Below are positions 52,722-61,780 of a stretch of DNA of 64,000 bases, one piece after another. The notes beneath the pieces were generated by a model. That model saw only the letters and a program-made list of their open reading frames with translations, ran no database searches and was not told the origin of the DNA. The position numbers and the translations under genes are program-made. The DNA comes from Spirosoma aerolatum (GTDB lineage: Bacteria > Bacteroidota > Bacteroidia > Cytophagales > Spirosomataceae): NCBI RefSeq assembly GCF_002056795.1, contig NZ_CP020104.1, positions 2,243,001-2,307,000 on the forward strand, written 5' to 3'. Each line of letters starts with the position of its first letter. Positions within the stretch are counted from its first letter, which is position 1.

Positions 52722-54408
52722 CCCGGACAGCAATCTCTCTGGGCTTCGCAGCAGCCATGTGAATAGGTTGGGGGAGCGAATAGAGTTTTTCGTAATACTC
52801 CCGCGCCATTCGGTCGGCGTCGAAATAGGGAAGTATGTCGTGCAGGCTGTTCTTCATTCGCTGGAGCCACTGGTTCGGTTGTTCGTAGTACATGGGCAAA
52901 ATGACTGTTTCCAGCAATGTATACAGGTTTTCCGCGTCGAAGTCATCCTGCTGATGGGCGGGCCAGGCCAGATTCGCTTCGGGCAATACAAAACTGTTCT
53001 CGCCAGATCGGGCCAATTCAGGAATCCAGCCGTCGTTGGTTGAGCAGTTGATCGCACCATTCATGGCCGCTGTCATACCACTGGTTCCCGAAGCTTCGCG
53101 GGTGAGTCGGGGCGTGTTAAGCCATAAATCGGCTCCCTGTTTGAGTAATTTCGACAGGTAGAGTTCATATCCTACCAGCACTGAGCAATTCGTATACTGC
53201 TTCGATACATGAACCAGACGGTCGAAGGTGCCGATGCTGGCGTAATCGAACGGATAGGGTTTTCCGGCCCATATAATTTGCACCGGGTATTTTGGATTTG
53301 TCAGCAGACGGTCAAATCGGGCCGGGTCTGATAGCAGCAGGTCGGCGCGTTTATAGCCTGCAAAGCGTCGTGCCCAGACAATGGTAAATACAGTTGGGTC
53401 ATACAGATCACCCGTTTGATTGGCAACCAGCTCGAAGAGAACCTGTTTACTGGCTCGTTTTCGCGAAAGCAGTGTGGCATCATCCTGAGCAGCGGCTGCC
53501 GTGTCCAGTACCGGATCACCCCAGAACTGGTGATTCTGGGCATTGGTAATAGCAATGATGGGGCAAACGTCTGGGGCGCCTTGCCACATTTGCTGGCTTA
53601 CTTCCTGATGGCGTTTCGAAACCGCATTGGCACGTCCGGCCATGCGCAAAGCGCCCAGCGCCCAGTTAAATGACTCGTCATACATCCCCGTGATTCGCTG
53701 GACATCCTCCAGGGGGAGGTTGTCGAAAAAGCCCATACGATCCAGTAACCGACAATCGCTGCGGGGATTTCCGGCTTCTTCGGGCGTATGTGTCGTAAAC
53801 ACCAGTCGCTCCCGAACGGCCTCAAGGCTGCCTAATTGCCGAAGGAGATAAAAGGCAAGTGGCAGCGGATGGCTTTCGTTCATGTGGTAAACGTCTGGTT
53901 TGAATTGAAGCTGCTCCAGGAGTTTGGCGCCCCCAATGCCCAGTAAAATACTGGACGCAATCCGGGTTTCAGGGTTTGGGTCGTAGAGCCGATGGCAGAC
54001 GGTTTGCGCCAGATAATCATTTTCGGGCAGATCAGTCGACAGAAAATACGTCGGTACAGTGCCGAAGGCGGTTGGCGGCAGGTAATAGGCTGTTACCCAG
54101 ACAGGCGACTGATTGATTTGAATCTGAAAGCGGAGGTTGGTTGGCTGAAGAAAGCTGTAGTGCTTCTCCATAAACAGCACATCCATAGTTTGATCGGCTT
54201 TATGGACCTGATCGTAATAGCCGTATTTCCAGAGAATACCGACGGCTACCATCGGCTGTTGAAGCGCATACGCACTACGCATGTGCGAACCAGCCAGAAA
54301 ACCCAGCCCCCCTGAATAGGTTTTGAGGTACTGGACAAAGGCATATTCCATTGAAAAATAAGCCACCAAGGGCATACGCTCCGAAGCGATTGCGGTTGTA
54401 GAATCCAT
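52699..54408 (-). CDS. GT35 glucan phosphorylase-like enzyme lacking the PLP lysine
   Basis: A 569-residue protein counted from MDSTTAIASERM; 33 upstream codons were rejected. It matches the short alpha-glucan phosphorylase family: VAYFSMEYAF near residue 13, YSGGLGFLAGSHMRSA near 30, HMNESHPLPLAFYLL near 171, and EASGTSGM near 438-445. In glycogen phosphorylases the next residue is the Lys that holds PLP (Lys680 in rabbit); here it is Thr446. It could be a subfamily that does not use PLP or an altered enzyme. If active it would release glucose 1-phosphate from glycogen-like glucan. It is divergent from acetate kinase. Confidence 0.8.
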   Translation of the reverse strand: MDSTTAIASERMPLVAYFSMEYAFVQYLKTYSGGLGFLAGSHMRSAYALQQPMVAVGILWKYGYYDQVHKADQTMDVLFMEKHYSFLQPTNLRFQIQINQSPVWVTAYYLPPTAFGTVPTYFLSTDLPENDYLAQTVCHRLYDPNPETRIASSILLGIGGAKLLEQLQFKPDVYHMNESHPLPLAFYLLRQLGSLEAVRERLVFTTHTPEEAGNPRSDCRLLDRMGFFDNLPLEDVQRITGMYDESFNWALGALRMAGRANAVSKRHQEVSQQMWQGAPDVCPIIAITNAQNHQFWGDPVLDTAAAAQDDATLLSRKRASKQVLFELVANQTGDLYDPTVFTIVWARRFAGYKRADLLLSDPARFDRLLTNPKYPVQIIWAGKPYPFDYASIGTFDRLVHVSKQYTNCSVLVGYELYLSKLLKQGADLWLNTPRLTREASGTSGMTAAMNGAINCSTNDGWIPELARSGENSFVLPEANLAWPAHQQDDFDAENLYTLLETVILPMYYEQPNQWLQRMKNSLHDILPYFDADRMAREYYEKLYSLPQPIHMAAAKPREIAVRVPSDAHI

Positions 54409-54609
54409 AGAATCAGGTTGATGATGGCCCGAAGGTCGGTAATCATTTTGCGCATCGGGCTGAAACCAAACAGCCCAAAGGCTGATTCTTATCAGACAAT
54501 TGACCACAAACAGCTGTTTTGTTGAGTGTGGTCATGGGGGACTGGGCCTCCGATGGGGAGTTTTGCCAGACCTATACCGAAGCACTGCATGAATACTTCC
54601 CAACCGGAA

Positions 54610-55791
54610 ATGCCCTCTCAACTACTTGTGCTAAACAGTGGTTCATCGAGTATTAAGTTTGCTGTTTATGATCTGGCCGAACAACAGATAGCGTCGGGTA
54701 AACTGATCCGAATCGGGCAGACTACGGGAGCGTTTGAACGAACCGATGGGCACCAGACCAACACGGACGCGCTGGCATTGCCCAACCATATGGCTGCCCT
54801 GAACGTTCTGTTCGACTGGCTTCATCAGCAAAGCCATCTGCACATCGGAGCGGTTGGCCATCGTATAGTACATGGGGGCGAACGCTACTGGACACCAGAG
54901 CGGGTAACAGCCCGGCTACTGGCTGATCTACGTTTACTGATCCCACTGGCGCCTGATCATTTGCCCGCCGAAATCAGCCTGATTGAAGCGGTAGCGGCTC
55001 AGTATCCGCAGTTGCCTCAGGTTGTGTGCTTCGATACGGCGTTTCATCACAGTATGCCTGCGCTAGCCCGACGATTACCCTTACCCCGCTATCTGGCCGA
55101 GGAAGGCGTTATGCGCTATGGGTTTCACGGATTGTCGTATGCGTATGTACTGGATCAACTACGAAAGGAAGCCGGAGACGACGTCGCCAATGGACGCGTA
55201 GTGCTGGCGCACCTGGGCAATGGAGCCAGTATGGCGGCTGTTCGGCAGGGCAAATGTATGGATACAACAATGGGCTTTACGCCCACGGGTGGCTTGATGA
55301 TGGGAACCCGAACAGGCGATCTGGATCCCGGTGTCGTGCTCTACCTGCTGAACCATCGGGAGGTAGAAAGCTCAGAACTCAGTCGGTTGCTGAACGATGA
55401 GTCGGGACTGTTGGGCGTTTCAGGGACTAGTTCTGATATGCAGATGTTGCTTCAACTGGAGCCAGACCAGCCAGCCGCAGCCGAAGCAATAGCGTTGTTT
55501 GGTTACCTGGCGGCTAAACAGTTGGGCGCACTGGTTACTGTGCTGAATGGACTCGATACATTAGTATTTACCGGAGGTATTGGCGAAAACGCACCGACTA
55601 TTCGCACCCGGATTTGCGAGCGTCTGGCCTATCTGGGTGTCATGCTCGATCCAGCCCGAAACCAGGCCAGCGAAGCCATTATCTCCCCCAACGGCCATTG
55701 GCCCGTAGTACGCGTTATTCCTACCGATGAAGAGGTCATGATCGCTCGTTACACCCGGCAGGTGCTACATTTAAGAGACGTAACTTTTTAG
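54610..55791 (+). CDS. ackA: acetate kinase
   Basis: A 393-residue enzyme that makes ATP and acetate from acetyl phosphate. The start MPSQLLVLNSGSSS was chosen since the family begins right at this phosphate loop; ATG at 54589 is possible. Motifs: VGHRIVHGG near 88, CFDTAFHHSMP near 146, YGFHGLSY near 174, HLGNGASM near 206, GLMMGTRTGDLDPG near 230 and FTGGIGENAP near 321. No phosphotransacetylase is adjacent; the phosphoketolase at the window end is a source of acetyl phosphate. It ends 17 bases before the convergent response-regulator gene. Confidence 0.95.
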   Translation: MPSQLLVLNSGSSSIKFAVYDLAEQQIASGKLIRIGQTTGAFERTDGHQTNTDALALPNHMAALNVLFDWLHQQSHLHIGAVGHRIVHGGERYWTPERVTARLLADLRLLIPLAPDHLPAEISLIEAVAAQYPQLPQVVCFDTAFHHSMPALARRLPLPRYLAEEGVMRYGFHGLSYAYVLDQLRKEAGDDVANGRVVLAHLGNGASMAAVRQGKCMDTTMGFTPTGGLMMGTRTGDLDPGVVLYLLNHREVESSELSRLLNDESGLLGVSGTSSDMQMLLQLEPDQPAAAEAIALFGYLAAKQLGALVTVLNGLDTLVFTGGIGENAPTIRTRICERLAYLGVMLDPARNQASEAIISPNGHWPVVRVIPTDEEVMIARYTRQVLHLRDVTF

Positions 55792-55808
55792 AAGTAGTTT
55801 AGCTAAAC

Positions 55809-56855
55809 TTACCAGTTGGCCCGGCGTAGTTTTTCCGGTTGCGCCACCCGAATATGGCCCGATGAATTGATCTCGATAAGCCCGTCCTGTTTGAACTCGC
55901 TGAGGGTTCGGATGAGCGATTCAGTGGCCGTACCCGTCAGAGCGGCCAGATCATCGCGGGAGAACTGGATCAGCGTGTCGGGCTGTTGGTTGTGCAGGCG
56001 AAGTAAGGTGTCGGCCACCCGACGGCGGAGCGAACTATAGGCCATACCCAGTAGCTGCTGTTCACGTTCGCCAACTCGCCCGGCCAGCAATTTGATAAAC
56101 TGCTGACTGACATCGGGGTTGCTGGAGACTAGTTGAAGGAAATCGTCTTTGGGAATGTAGAGCAGTTCAGAATCTTCCAGCGTAACGGCCGAATCGGTGT
56201 AGTCGCGGTTTTCCAACAGGGCGAAATAACCGAAAAACTCACCCGGCCCATAAATACCCGTAATAAATTCCTTGCCATCGGTGTTGTTGCGCACCGTCTT
56301 TACTTTACCCGACTTAACGAAAAACAGTCGGGTTGGGTCGTCACCTTCCGAATAGACGTACTGCTTTTTGCGGATGTTATGTGGTTTGCGATCGACCGAC
56401 AGGCTGTTCAGATTCCCTACGGATTTGGCATCGTCCAGAAACTGCGCAAGGCCATCCTGTTTCAGGTCATAATCGGGTCGTAAATGCGTAAACCGATTCA
56501 GACGGCCTTCTATGGCGCTCAGTAGCTCACTCTCTTCGAAGGGTTTGGTCAGGTAGTCGTCGGCCCCCAGATCCATGCCTTTCCGAAAATCGTTTCGCTC
56601 GGTTTTGGCCGTCAGGAAAATGAAGGGCACGCCCGATAGGTCTGGATTCCGGTTGAAGACCTGCAAAACGCCGTAGCCATCCAAAACGGGCATCATGATG
56701 TCGCAAATAACCAGATCGGGTCTGGTTTCCAGAGCAATCTGAACTCCGATTTTGCCATTTTCGGCGGTGAGGACATGGTAGTTGGCCAGTTCAAGTATTT
56801 CGGCGGTTGTTTCGCGAATGGCTTCGTTATCTTCAATCAAGAGGATGGTTTTCAT
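55809..56855 (-). CDS. response regulator: receiver fused to CRP/FNR-type effector
   Basis: A 348-residue regulator. The receiver (residues 1-120) has the acid pair Glu8/Asp9, phospho-acceptor Asp52 (CDIMMPVLDG), Thr82 and Lys104 (TKPFEE). A cNMP-binding-like barrel follows at about 160-265 (FFVKSGKVKTVR, IYGPGEFFGYFALLENRDYTD), then a CRP-type winged helix at about 285-345 (FSRDDLAALTGTATESLIRTLSEF). No FNR cysteines are present, so it does not carry an FNR-type 4Fe-4S cluster. Its start overlaps the kinase gene by 23 bases, so the two form a coupled two-component pair. Confidence 0.9.
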   Translation of the reverse strand: MKTILLIEDNEAIRETTAEILELANYHVLTAENGKIGVQIALETRPDLVICDIMMPVLDGYGVLQVFNRNPDLSGVPFIFLTAKTERNDFRKGMDLGADDYLTKPFEESELLSAIEGRLNRFTHLRPDYDLKQDGLAQFLDDAKSVGNLNSLSVDRKPHNIRKKQYVYSEGDDPTRLFFVKSGKVKTVRNNTDGKEFITGIYGPGEFFGYFALLENRDYTDSAVTLEDSELLYIPKDDFLQLVSSNPDVSQQFIKLLAGRVGEREQQLLGMAYSSLRRRVADTLLRLHNQQPDTLIQFSRDDLAALTGTATESLIRTLSEFKQDGLIEINSSGHIRVAQPEKLRRANW

Positions 56856-58482
56856 ACGGTAAGCTGAAGGTTATGGTGGTCCCTTTGTTCAATTCACTTT
56901 GCAGATGGATGGTCCCCTGCATGAGTTCGACATATCGGGCCACAATGTGTAGTCCCAGGCCGGTACCCGATACATTTGTTGCGTTTTTAGCCCGGAAAAA
57001 CTGTTCAAACAGGTGTTGTTGATCGTCGGGTGAGATGCCAATACCCTGGTCAATCACCGCTACGGTTATCTGTTGGTTAGCGCAATGCCCTTCTATTTGT
57101 ATCAAAGTGCCTTCGCCCGAATATTTAATGGCATTCGACAGGAGGTTGACCATGATTTTACGAAGCAGCGAGGGGTCGAGCCAGATCGAAGACGGACTTT
57201 GTATCGCTATGTCAACCGTTTGCCCGGCCTTCAATAAACTGCTCATGTCGTGCACCACTTCTTCCACCAGAAGAACAAGATCTACCTGAGCAGGATGCGC
57301 CGTAATTTTTCCTTCTTCAAGTCGGCCTACCGATAAAAACTCTTCCAGAATATCGTTGAGGTGTTTGACCGATGCCCGGATGCGTTGCAGGTGTTTCTGG
57401 CGTTTGTCCTGCTGGTCGGCGTTGGGGTACTTTTCGATCAGCGAGGTGGAGTTAAGTACGGCCGTAAGTGGTGTGCGAAACTCATGAGATGCCATCGATA
57501 CGAAGCGCGATTTAAGTTCGCCGAGTTCCCGCTCTGTTTTCAGGGCCTGAGCCAGTTCATCTTTCGATTGCTCCAGTTGCTCCAGCGTATCCATCAAAGC
57601 CTGGGTACGGTCGGCTACTTTCTGCTCGAGTTCAGTATTGAGCCGTTCTACGTTGGCTTTTTGTTCCAGCAGTTGCCGTTCGGCTTCTTTTTTGAACGTG
57701 ATATCGACGATGTAGGCTACGGCGTAGAGTGTATTGTCGAGCCGGAAATAGCCCAGGCTGATTTCGACCGGAAACAGGGTGCCATTCTGACGCTGGGCAT
57801 ACAGATCCCGATTGTGCCCCATCGGTCGGGACTGTGGATTGCTATTGAACGAATGCCGGAGCTTTTCGTGGTACTGGCTGACGCTCCGGGGTACAAGTTG
57901 TTCAATCGACACGCCCATCAGGTCATCATCCGCGTATCCGAATAGCTGATTGGCCATGTGATTTGCAGACACAATCTGCCCCTGCTCATTGGCAACAATG
58001 ATCCCAATCGTAGCCTTGGTAAAAACGGCTTCGTACCGCCGAACGCTGTGGTCCAGCTCACGTTCGGTACGGTGTAGTCGGTCCAGATTGGCGATACGCA
58101 CCAGCATCATCTGGTCGCCGGAAAATAACTTCAGGGTTATACGTCCCCAGAATGTATCCCCCGTGTACCGTCGGATTTCAGTTTCTTCGTCGACGTGCCC
58201 TTTCAGTTTCAGGCGCCCAACCAGATCTGTCCACTCGTCTGACGAAAGGGGATGACTTCTGAACGAAAGCTGAGGCTGACCCAGCAGAAGCTCTTCGGAA
58301 GGATAGCCGAGCATTTGCACCCCCGCCCGATTGATGCGTATGTAGTGATTCTGTTGGAAATCATACACGCCCAGGAAGTCATTTTCCTGCTCGAACAGGA
58401 TGTTCATCAGGGCTGTGGCATCGATGCCTTTAAACATGGAAGGATCTTGGAGAAGTTTATGGTTAGGGGTAGTTGGGAACAA
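56833..58482 (-). CDS. soluble PAS-PAS sensor histidine kinase
   Basis: A 549-residue kinase without membrane segments. A first PAS-like domain covers about 24-130, a second about 145-262, then a coiled coil to about 320, a HisKA domain with phospho-acceptor His333 (SMASHEFRTPL) and an ATPase domain with the N box (LLSNAIKYSGEG), G1 (IDQGIGIS) and G2 (GTGLGLHIV). The second PAS aligns with FixL: its His205 (SQYHEKL) and Arg225 (GHNRDLY) fall at the FixL heme His200 and Arg220, but both are common in other PAS domains. The partner regulator is the next gene. Confidence 0.9.
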   Translation of the reverse strand: MFPTTPNHKLLQDPSMFKGIDATALMNILFEQENDFLGVYDFQQNHYIRINRAGVQMLGYPSEELLLGQPQLSFRSHPLSSDEWTDLVGRLKLKGHVDEETEIRRYTGDTFWGRITLKLFSGDQMMLVRIANLDRLHRTERELDHSVRRYEAVFTKATIGIIVANEQGQIVSANHMANQLFGYADDDLMGVSIEQLVPRSVSQYHEKLRHSFNSNPQSRPMGHNRDLYAQRQNGTLFPVEISLGYFRLDNTLYAVAYIVDITFKKEAERQLLEQKANVERLNTELEQKVADRTQALMDTLEQLEQSKDELAQALKTERELGELKSRFVSMASHEFRTPLTAVLNSTSLIEKYPNADQQDKRQKHLQRIRASVKHLNDILEEFLSVGRLEEGKITAHPAQVDLVLLVEEVVHDMSSLLKAGQTVDIAIQSPSSIWLDPSLLRKIMVNLLSNAIKYSGEGTLIQIEGHCANQQITVAVIDQGIGISPDDQQHLFEQFFRAKNATNVSGTGLGLHIVARYVELMQGTIHLQSELNKGTTITFSLPYENHPLD

Positions 58483-58748
58483 AGTACGGGAATGAAGCTA
58501 TGTTGATGCAACTTATCGGCTAATAAAATTGCCACTATCCACGCTGTATTAACTAGCACTGGGTGCGTATGAGCATGCGGAGATGTCATGCTTTCGGGAG
58601 GCTTGACTGGGGCGTTGATCGATAGCCCATCTGGCTATTCTATTAATATTAGTTCCTTACCTGATTGAGGTCATTTTTTTGCGCCGAATAAACCGCCATC
58701 TTCACCCCATTATGAATCGATCAGGCCGATTCAGGAAACAATACGCTT

Positions 58749-59060
58749 ATGAATACAGGCCGCCCAAAACGGTTAGTGCCCAGCGTGACATTGCCCGTGT
58801 TACTGACATTTATTCCTACAGACGATAAACCCTATTCGGCAGTGCAGGAAATGGTTAGTGAGTTGCAATATCAGCTTGAGGGAAAAATCAGGGTACTAAA
58901 AATTGAAGCGGCAGCTCATCCGGCTATCGTTCGTAGTTTTGGGTTGCAGAGACTTCCGGCCTTCATATTGCTGCTTCAGGGAACCGAGTTGTGGCGACAG
59001 GAGGGAATGCCCAACACCAGTTTGCTTGATCTGTTGCCTCGAAATTTGCTACAGGCCTAA
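58749..59060 (+). CDS. thioredoxin-fold protein without CxxC
   Basis: A 103-residue protein with a thioredoxin-like layout: strand LPVLLTFIPTDDKPYSAVQEMVSEL (where thioredoxin has its CxxC, here TDDKP), strand IRVLKIEAAAHPAIVRSFGL and the cis-Pro loop LQRLPAFILLLQG with Pro70. No Cys is present in the whole protein, so it cannot do disulfide chemistry. It may bind a partner protein. It ends inside the last 12 bases of the convergent P-type ATPase gene and is divergent from the kinase gene. Confidence 0.7.
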   Translation: MNTGRPKRLVPSVTLPVLLTFIPTDDKPYSAVQEMVSELQYQLEGKIRVLKIEAAAHPAIVRSFGLQRLPAFILLLQGTELWRQEGMPNTSLLDLLPRNLLQA

Positions 59061-61565
59061 CCCCTTAGACGGTCGCTGCCACGCGTTATACCCTTCCACC
59101 CATACGGTTCCCGCCAGGGAGAGCAGGCAACATTGACCCCATTGAGCAACGGTCAGTGGCGTAAACTGCATGAGATCCCGAATCCCCGGAATCCCTTGTG
59201 CAGCGGCCAGCATAAGGGCCGTAACGCCGACAACAGTCCACAAAACTGGGTTTGGCCTTTGTACTGACCGAATCAGCGGCTCTTGGTTTGATCGACGGAT
59301 GAAGGTTAGCCAGATGTTGCTCATGACCAGGTTGGTAAACGTAAGCGTACGAACCAGATTAGCCGAATAACCAAGTTGCATGGTCACATAATAGATGCCG
59401 AGCGTAGTCAGGGTGATAGCCAATCCCTGGATGAGACTCAGGGTTAATTCCTGCGAGGTAAAAAAAGTAGCATTCAATGGGCGGGGTGGTTGCTGCATCA
59501 ATCCGGCTCCGGCGGGTTCCTGTTCGAAGGCAATGGAACAGGTTGGACCCATAATGAGTTCCAGGATGATGACATGAATTGGGTTAAGTAGATTGATATA
59601 CTGCCAGTTGGCGATTAAGGGAAGCGTTACGGTCAGGATGATGGGAATATGAATGGCAACGATATAGGCGATTGCATTTTTCAGGTTTTGATCAATGCGC
59701 CGACCCAGAGCAATCGCATCGACCATGCTACCCAGGTCGTCGTTGGTCAGAATGAGGGAGGCCGCCTGGCGGGCAAGTTCAGTACCACGTTGGCCCATAG
59801 CCACGCCAATATGGGCTGCTTTTAGGGCGGGGCCATCATTCACTCCGTCGCCGGTCATGGCAACCACCTGTTTGTTGGCCTTTAACGCTTCGACCACCCG
59901 CAGTTTAGCCTGAGGCAGCATACGGGCAAATACATTTATCTGGTCAACTTTTTTGCGAAGTTCACGATCCGACAGGGCCATTACCTGTTCGCCCGTCAGC
60001 CAGGCTATTCCTTCGTCCAGACCGACCTGCCGGGCAATGGCGAGGGCAGTTTCGGGAGCATCGCCGGTGATGAGCTTGACGATGATACCGGCCTGTTTGA
60101 ACTGGTCAATGACCCAACCAGCGTTGGGTTTGGGCGGATTCTCGAACGCGATCAGCCCTTTAAATGTCCACGGGAAATCGTCCTGATTGGCCGGATAGGC
60201 AGCCTCTGACCAATGGCTACCCACAACACCCAGTACGCGATAGCCTTTGGCCGATAGCAGACGAGCCGTTTCCAAAATGGTGTTGGCTTCGGAAGGGGGT
60301 AGCCGACAACTCTGAACGATTCGTTCGACAGCTCCTTTTCCGGCTACCTGAGCGTTCCCCGTGGCTGGGTCATACACATGCGTCATCATGGGAGGAGTGC
60401 CCGATAGCGGATACTCATGTACCATGGGTCGTTGAACCGGATCGCTTGGGGAGCTATGCGCTACATAAGCCGTTAGAATCGCTTTTTCCATTGGGTCGAA
60501 CGGTTCCGATTCGCTGGCCCATCGGGCATACGACAACACCTCCCAGGCTTCCATTGGCAGGTGGGGCTTGTTGTCAGCAGCGATAAGGGTCGTTTCGCCG
60601 TTCGCGTAAATATGGGTTAGGAGCATCCCTTCCTGCGTAATCGTTCCGGTTTTGTCGACGCAGATGACCGACGCAGATCCCAGACTTTCAACGGTCTGCG
60701 GTTGTTTGGTCAGCACACCGAACCGGGCCATTCGAGCCGCTCCTAACGCCATAAAACTGCTGAAGGCTACGGGGATTTCTTCGGGCAGGATGGTCATGGC
60801 CATGGTTAGGCCAAACAGTAGTGATGTGACCCAATCGCCAGAACGGGCGAAGTTGATGCTACAAACCAGCAAAAAGGCCCCAAGTCCTGCGAAGGCCATG
60901 CGGTTTACGAAGTGGTGAATCTGCTGTTGTAGTGGTGTTTTTTCGGCAACTATCGTTTGGAGCGAACGCCCCAGCTGACCGAGTTCGGTCTGTTGGCCAA
61001 CCGCCGTAATCCAGATAAATATCCGACCGGACGTGAGCACCGTACCACTGTATAAACGAGTGCCTTCTTCAATTTTCGCTACCGGAACCGACTCGCCTGT
61101 AAGCATAGACTCATCGACTGTGCAATCATTGGCCTGTAGGAGCCGCCCGTCGGCCGGAACAGTTTGCCCTTCGGTCAGCAGCACCACATCACCAACCACC
61201 AACTCGGTTGTCGGAAGATCCGTAAGTTGCCCGTCGCGCATCACCTGAACGGTGGGTTGCGTTAACTGGCGGAGCGCCTGCAACGCTTTATCACTGCGGA
61301 TGGATTCAAAAACAGATAATCCCGCCACAACCAGCATCGCTATGCCGAGAACGATGCCTTCCTGCCACTCGCCCAGAAACCCATAGAGGGTGCAGGCTCC
61401 AGCCAGTAAGCCAAACATAGGCTCCGTAACAATATCGATCAGTAGTTGCCAGCGATTTTCGGGCTCAGGTAAGGCGTTGGCCCCGTTCCGGCTTCGCGAT
61501 ACATTGACTTCATCGGTTGTCAATCCGGCTAAACTGGGCATAGGTCCGAGGGTAGGAGAAGGCAT
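59049..61565 (-). CDS. P-type ATPase, type II-like cation pump
   Basis: An 838-residue pump. The phosphatase loop TGES is at 156-159, the M4 motif PEEIP at 261-265, the phosphorylated Asp304 in DKTGT, and the hinge MTGDGVNDGPALKAAHIGVAMG near 570-590. Six C-terminal helices follow. The M4 and M6 motifs differ from SERCA: M6 reads LELIMGPTCS instead of NLVTDG, so the Ca2+-binding Asp is missing and the cation cannot be assigned. It lies between the thioredoxin-fold gene (convergent, 12-base overlap) and the divergent phosphoketolase. Confidence 0.9.
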   Translation of the reverse strand: MPSPTLGPMPSLAGLTTDEVNVSRSRNGANALPEPENRWQLLIDIVTEPMFGLLAGACTLYGFLGEWQEGIVLGIAMLVVAGLSVFESIRSDKALQALRQLTQPTVQVMRDGQLTDLPTTELVVGDVVLLTEGQTVPADGRLLQANDCTVDESMLTGESVPVAKIEEGTRLYSGTVLTSGRIFIWITAVGQQTELGQLGRSLQTIVAEKTPLQQQIHHFVNRMAFAGLGAFLLVCSINFARSGDWVTSLLFGLTMAMTILPEEIPVAFSSFMALGAARMARFGVLTKQPQTVESLGSASVICVDKTGTITQEGMLLTHIYANGETTLIAADNKPHLPMEAWEVLSYARWASESEPFDPMEKAILTAYVAHSSPSDPVQRPMVHEYPLSGTPPMMTHVYDPATGNAQVAGKGAVERIVQSCRLPPSEANTILETARLLSAKGYRVLGVVGSHWSEAAYPANQDDFPWTFKGLIAFENPPKPNAGWVIDQFKQAGIIVKLITGDAPETALAIARQVGLDEGIAWLTGEQVMALSDRELRKKVDQINVFARMLPQAKLRVVEALKANKQVVAMTGDGVNDGPALKAAHIGVAMGQRGTELARQAASLILTNDDLGSMVDAIALGRRIDQNLKNAIAYIVAIHIPIILTVTLPLIANWQYINLLNPIHVIILELIMGPTCSIAFEQEPAGAGLMQQPPRPLNATFFTSQELTLSLIQGLAITLTTLGIYYVTMQLGYSANLVRTLTFTNLVMSNIWLTFIRRSNQEPLIRSVQRPNPVLWTVVGVTALMLAAAQGIPGIRDLMQFTPLTVAQWGQCCLLSLAGTVWVEGYNAWQRPSKGLGL

Positions 61566-61780
61566 AGACTACGGATGGTTGGTGTATCAAAATTGCCCTC
61601 GCGGATCACTGTATCAACTGATATGGATTGGTCGGGAGGCTGATTTTACTCACACCTGATGCCACCGAGAACCAACTGATGAAAGTCATAGAAGCACCTA
61701 ATGTCCATCAGACTACCGCCGTCCGTCAGTCGACAACTTTGCCAATGGTAACCTACCTCTATTTTACATCCTCAATACGA

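Noticed and set aside
52523..52870. 116-codon N-terminal extension of the exported protein at 51980
   Set aside because: It would run into the GT35 gene and through its terminator hairpin; a clear signal peptide starts at 52522.
56833..58482. Membrane-bound sensor kinase
   Set aside because: No hydrophobic segment long enough to span a membrane is present.
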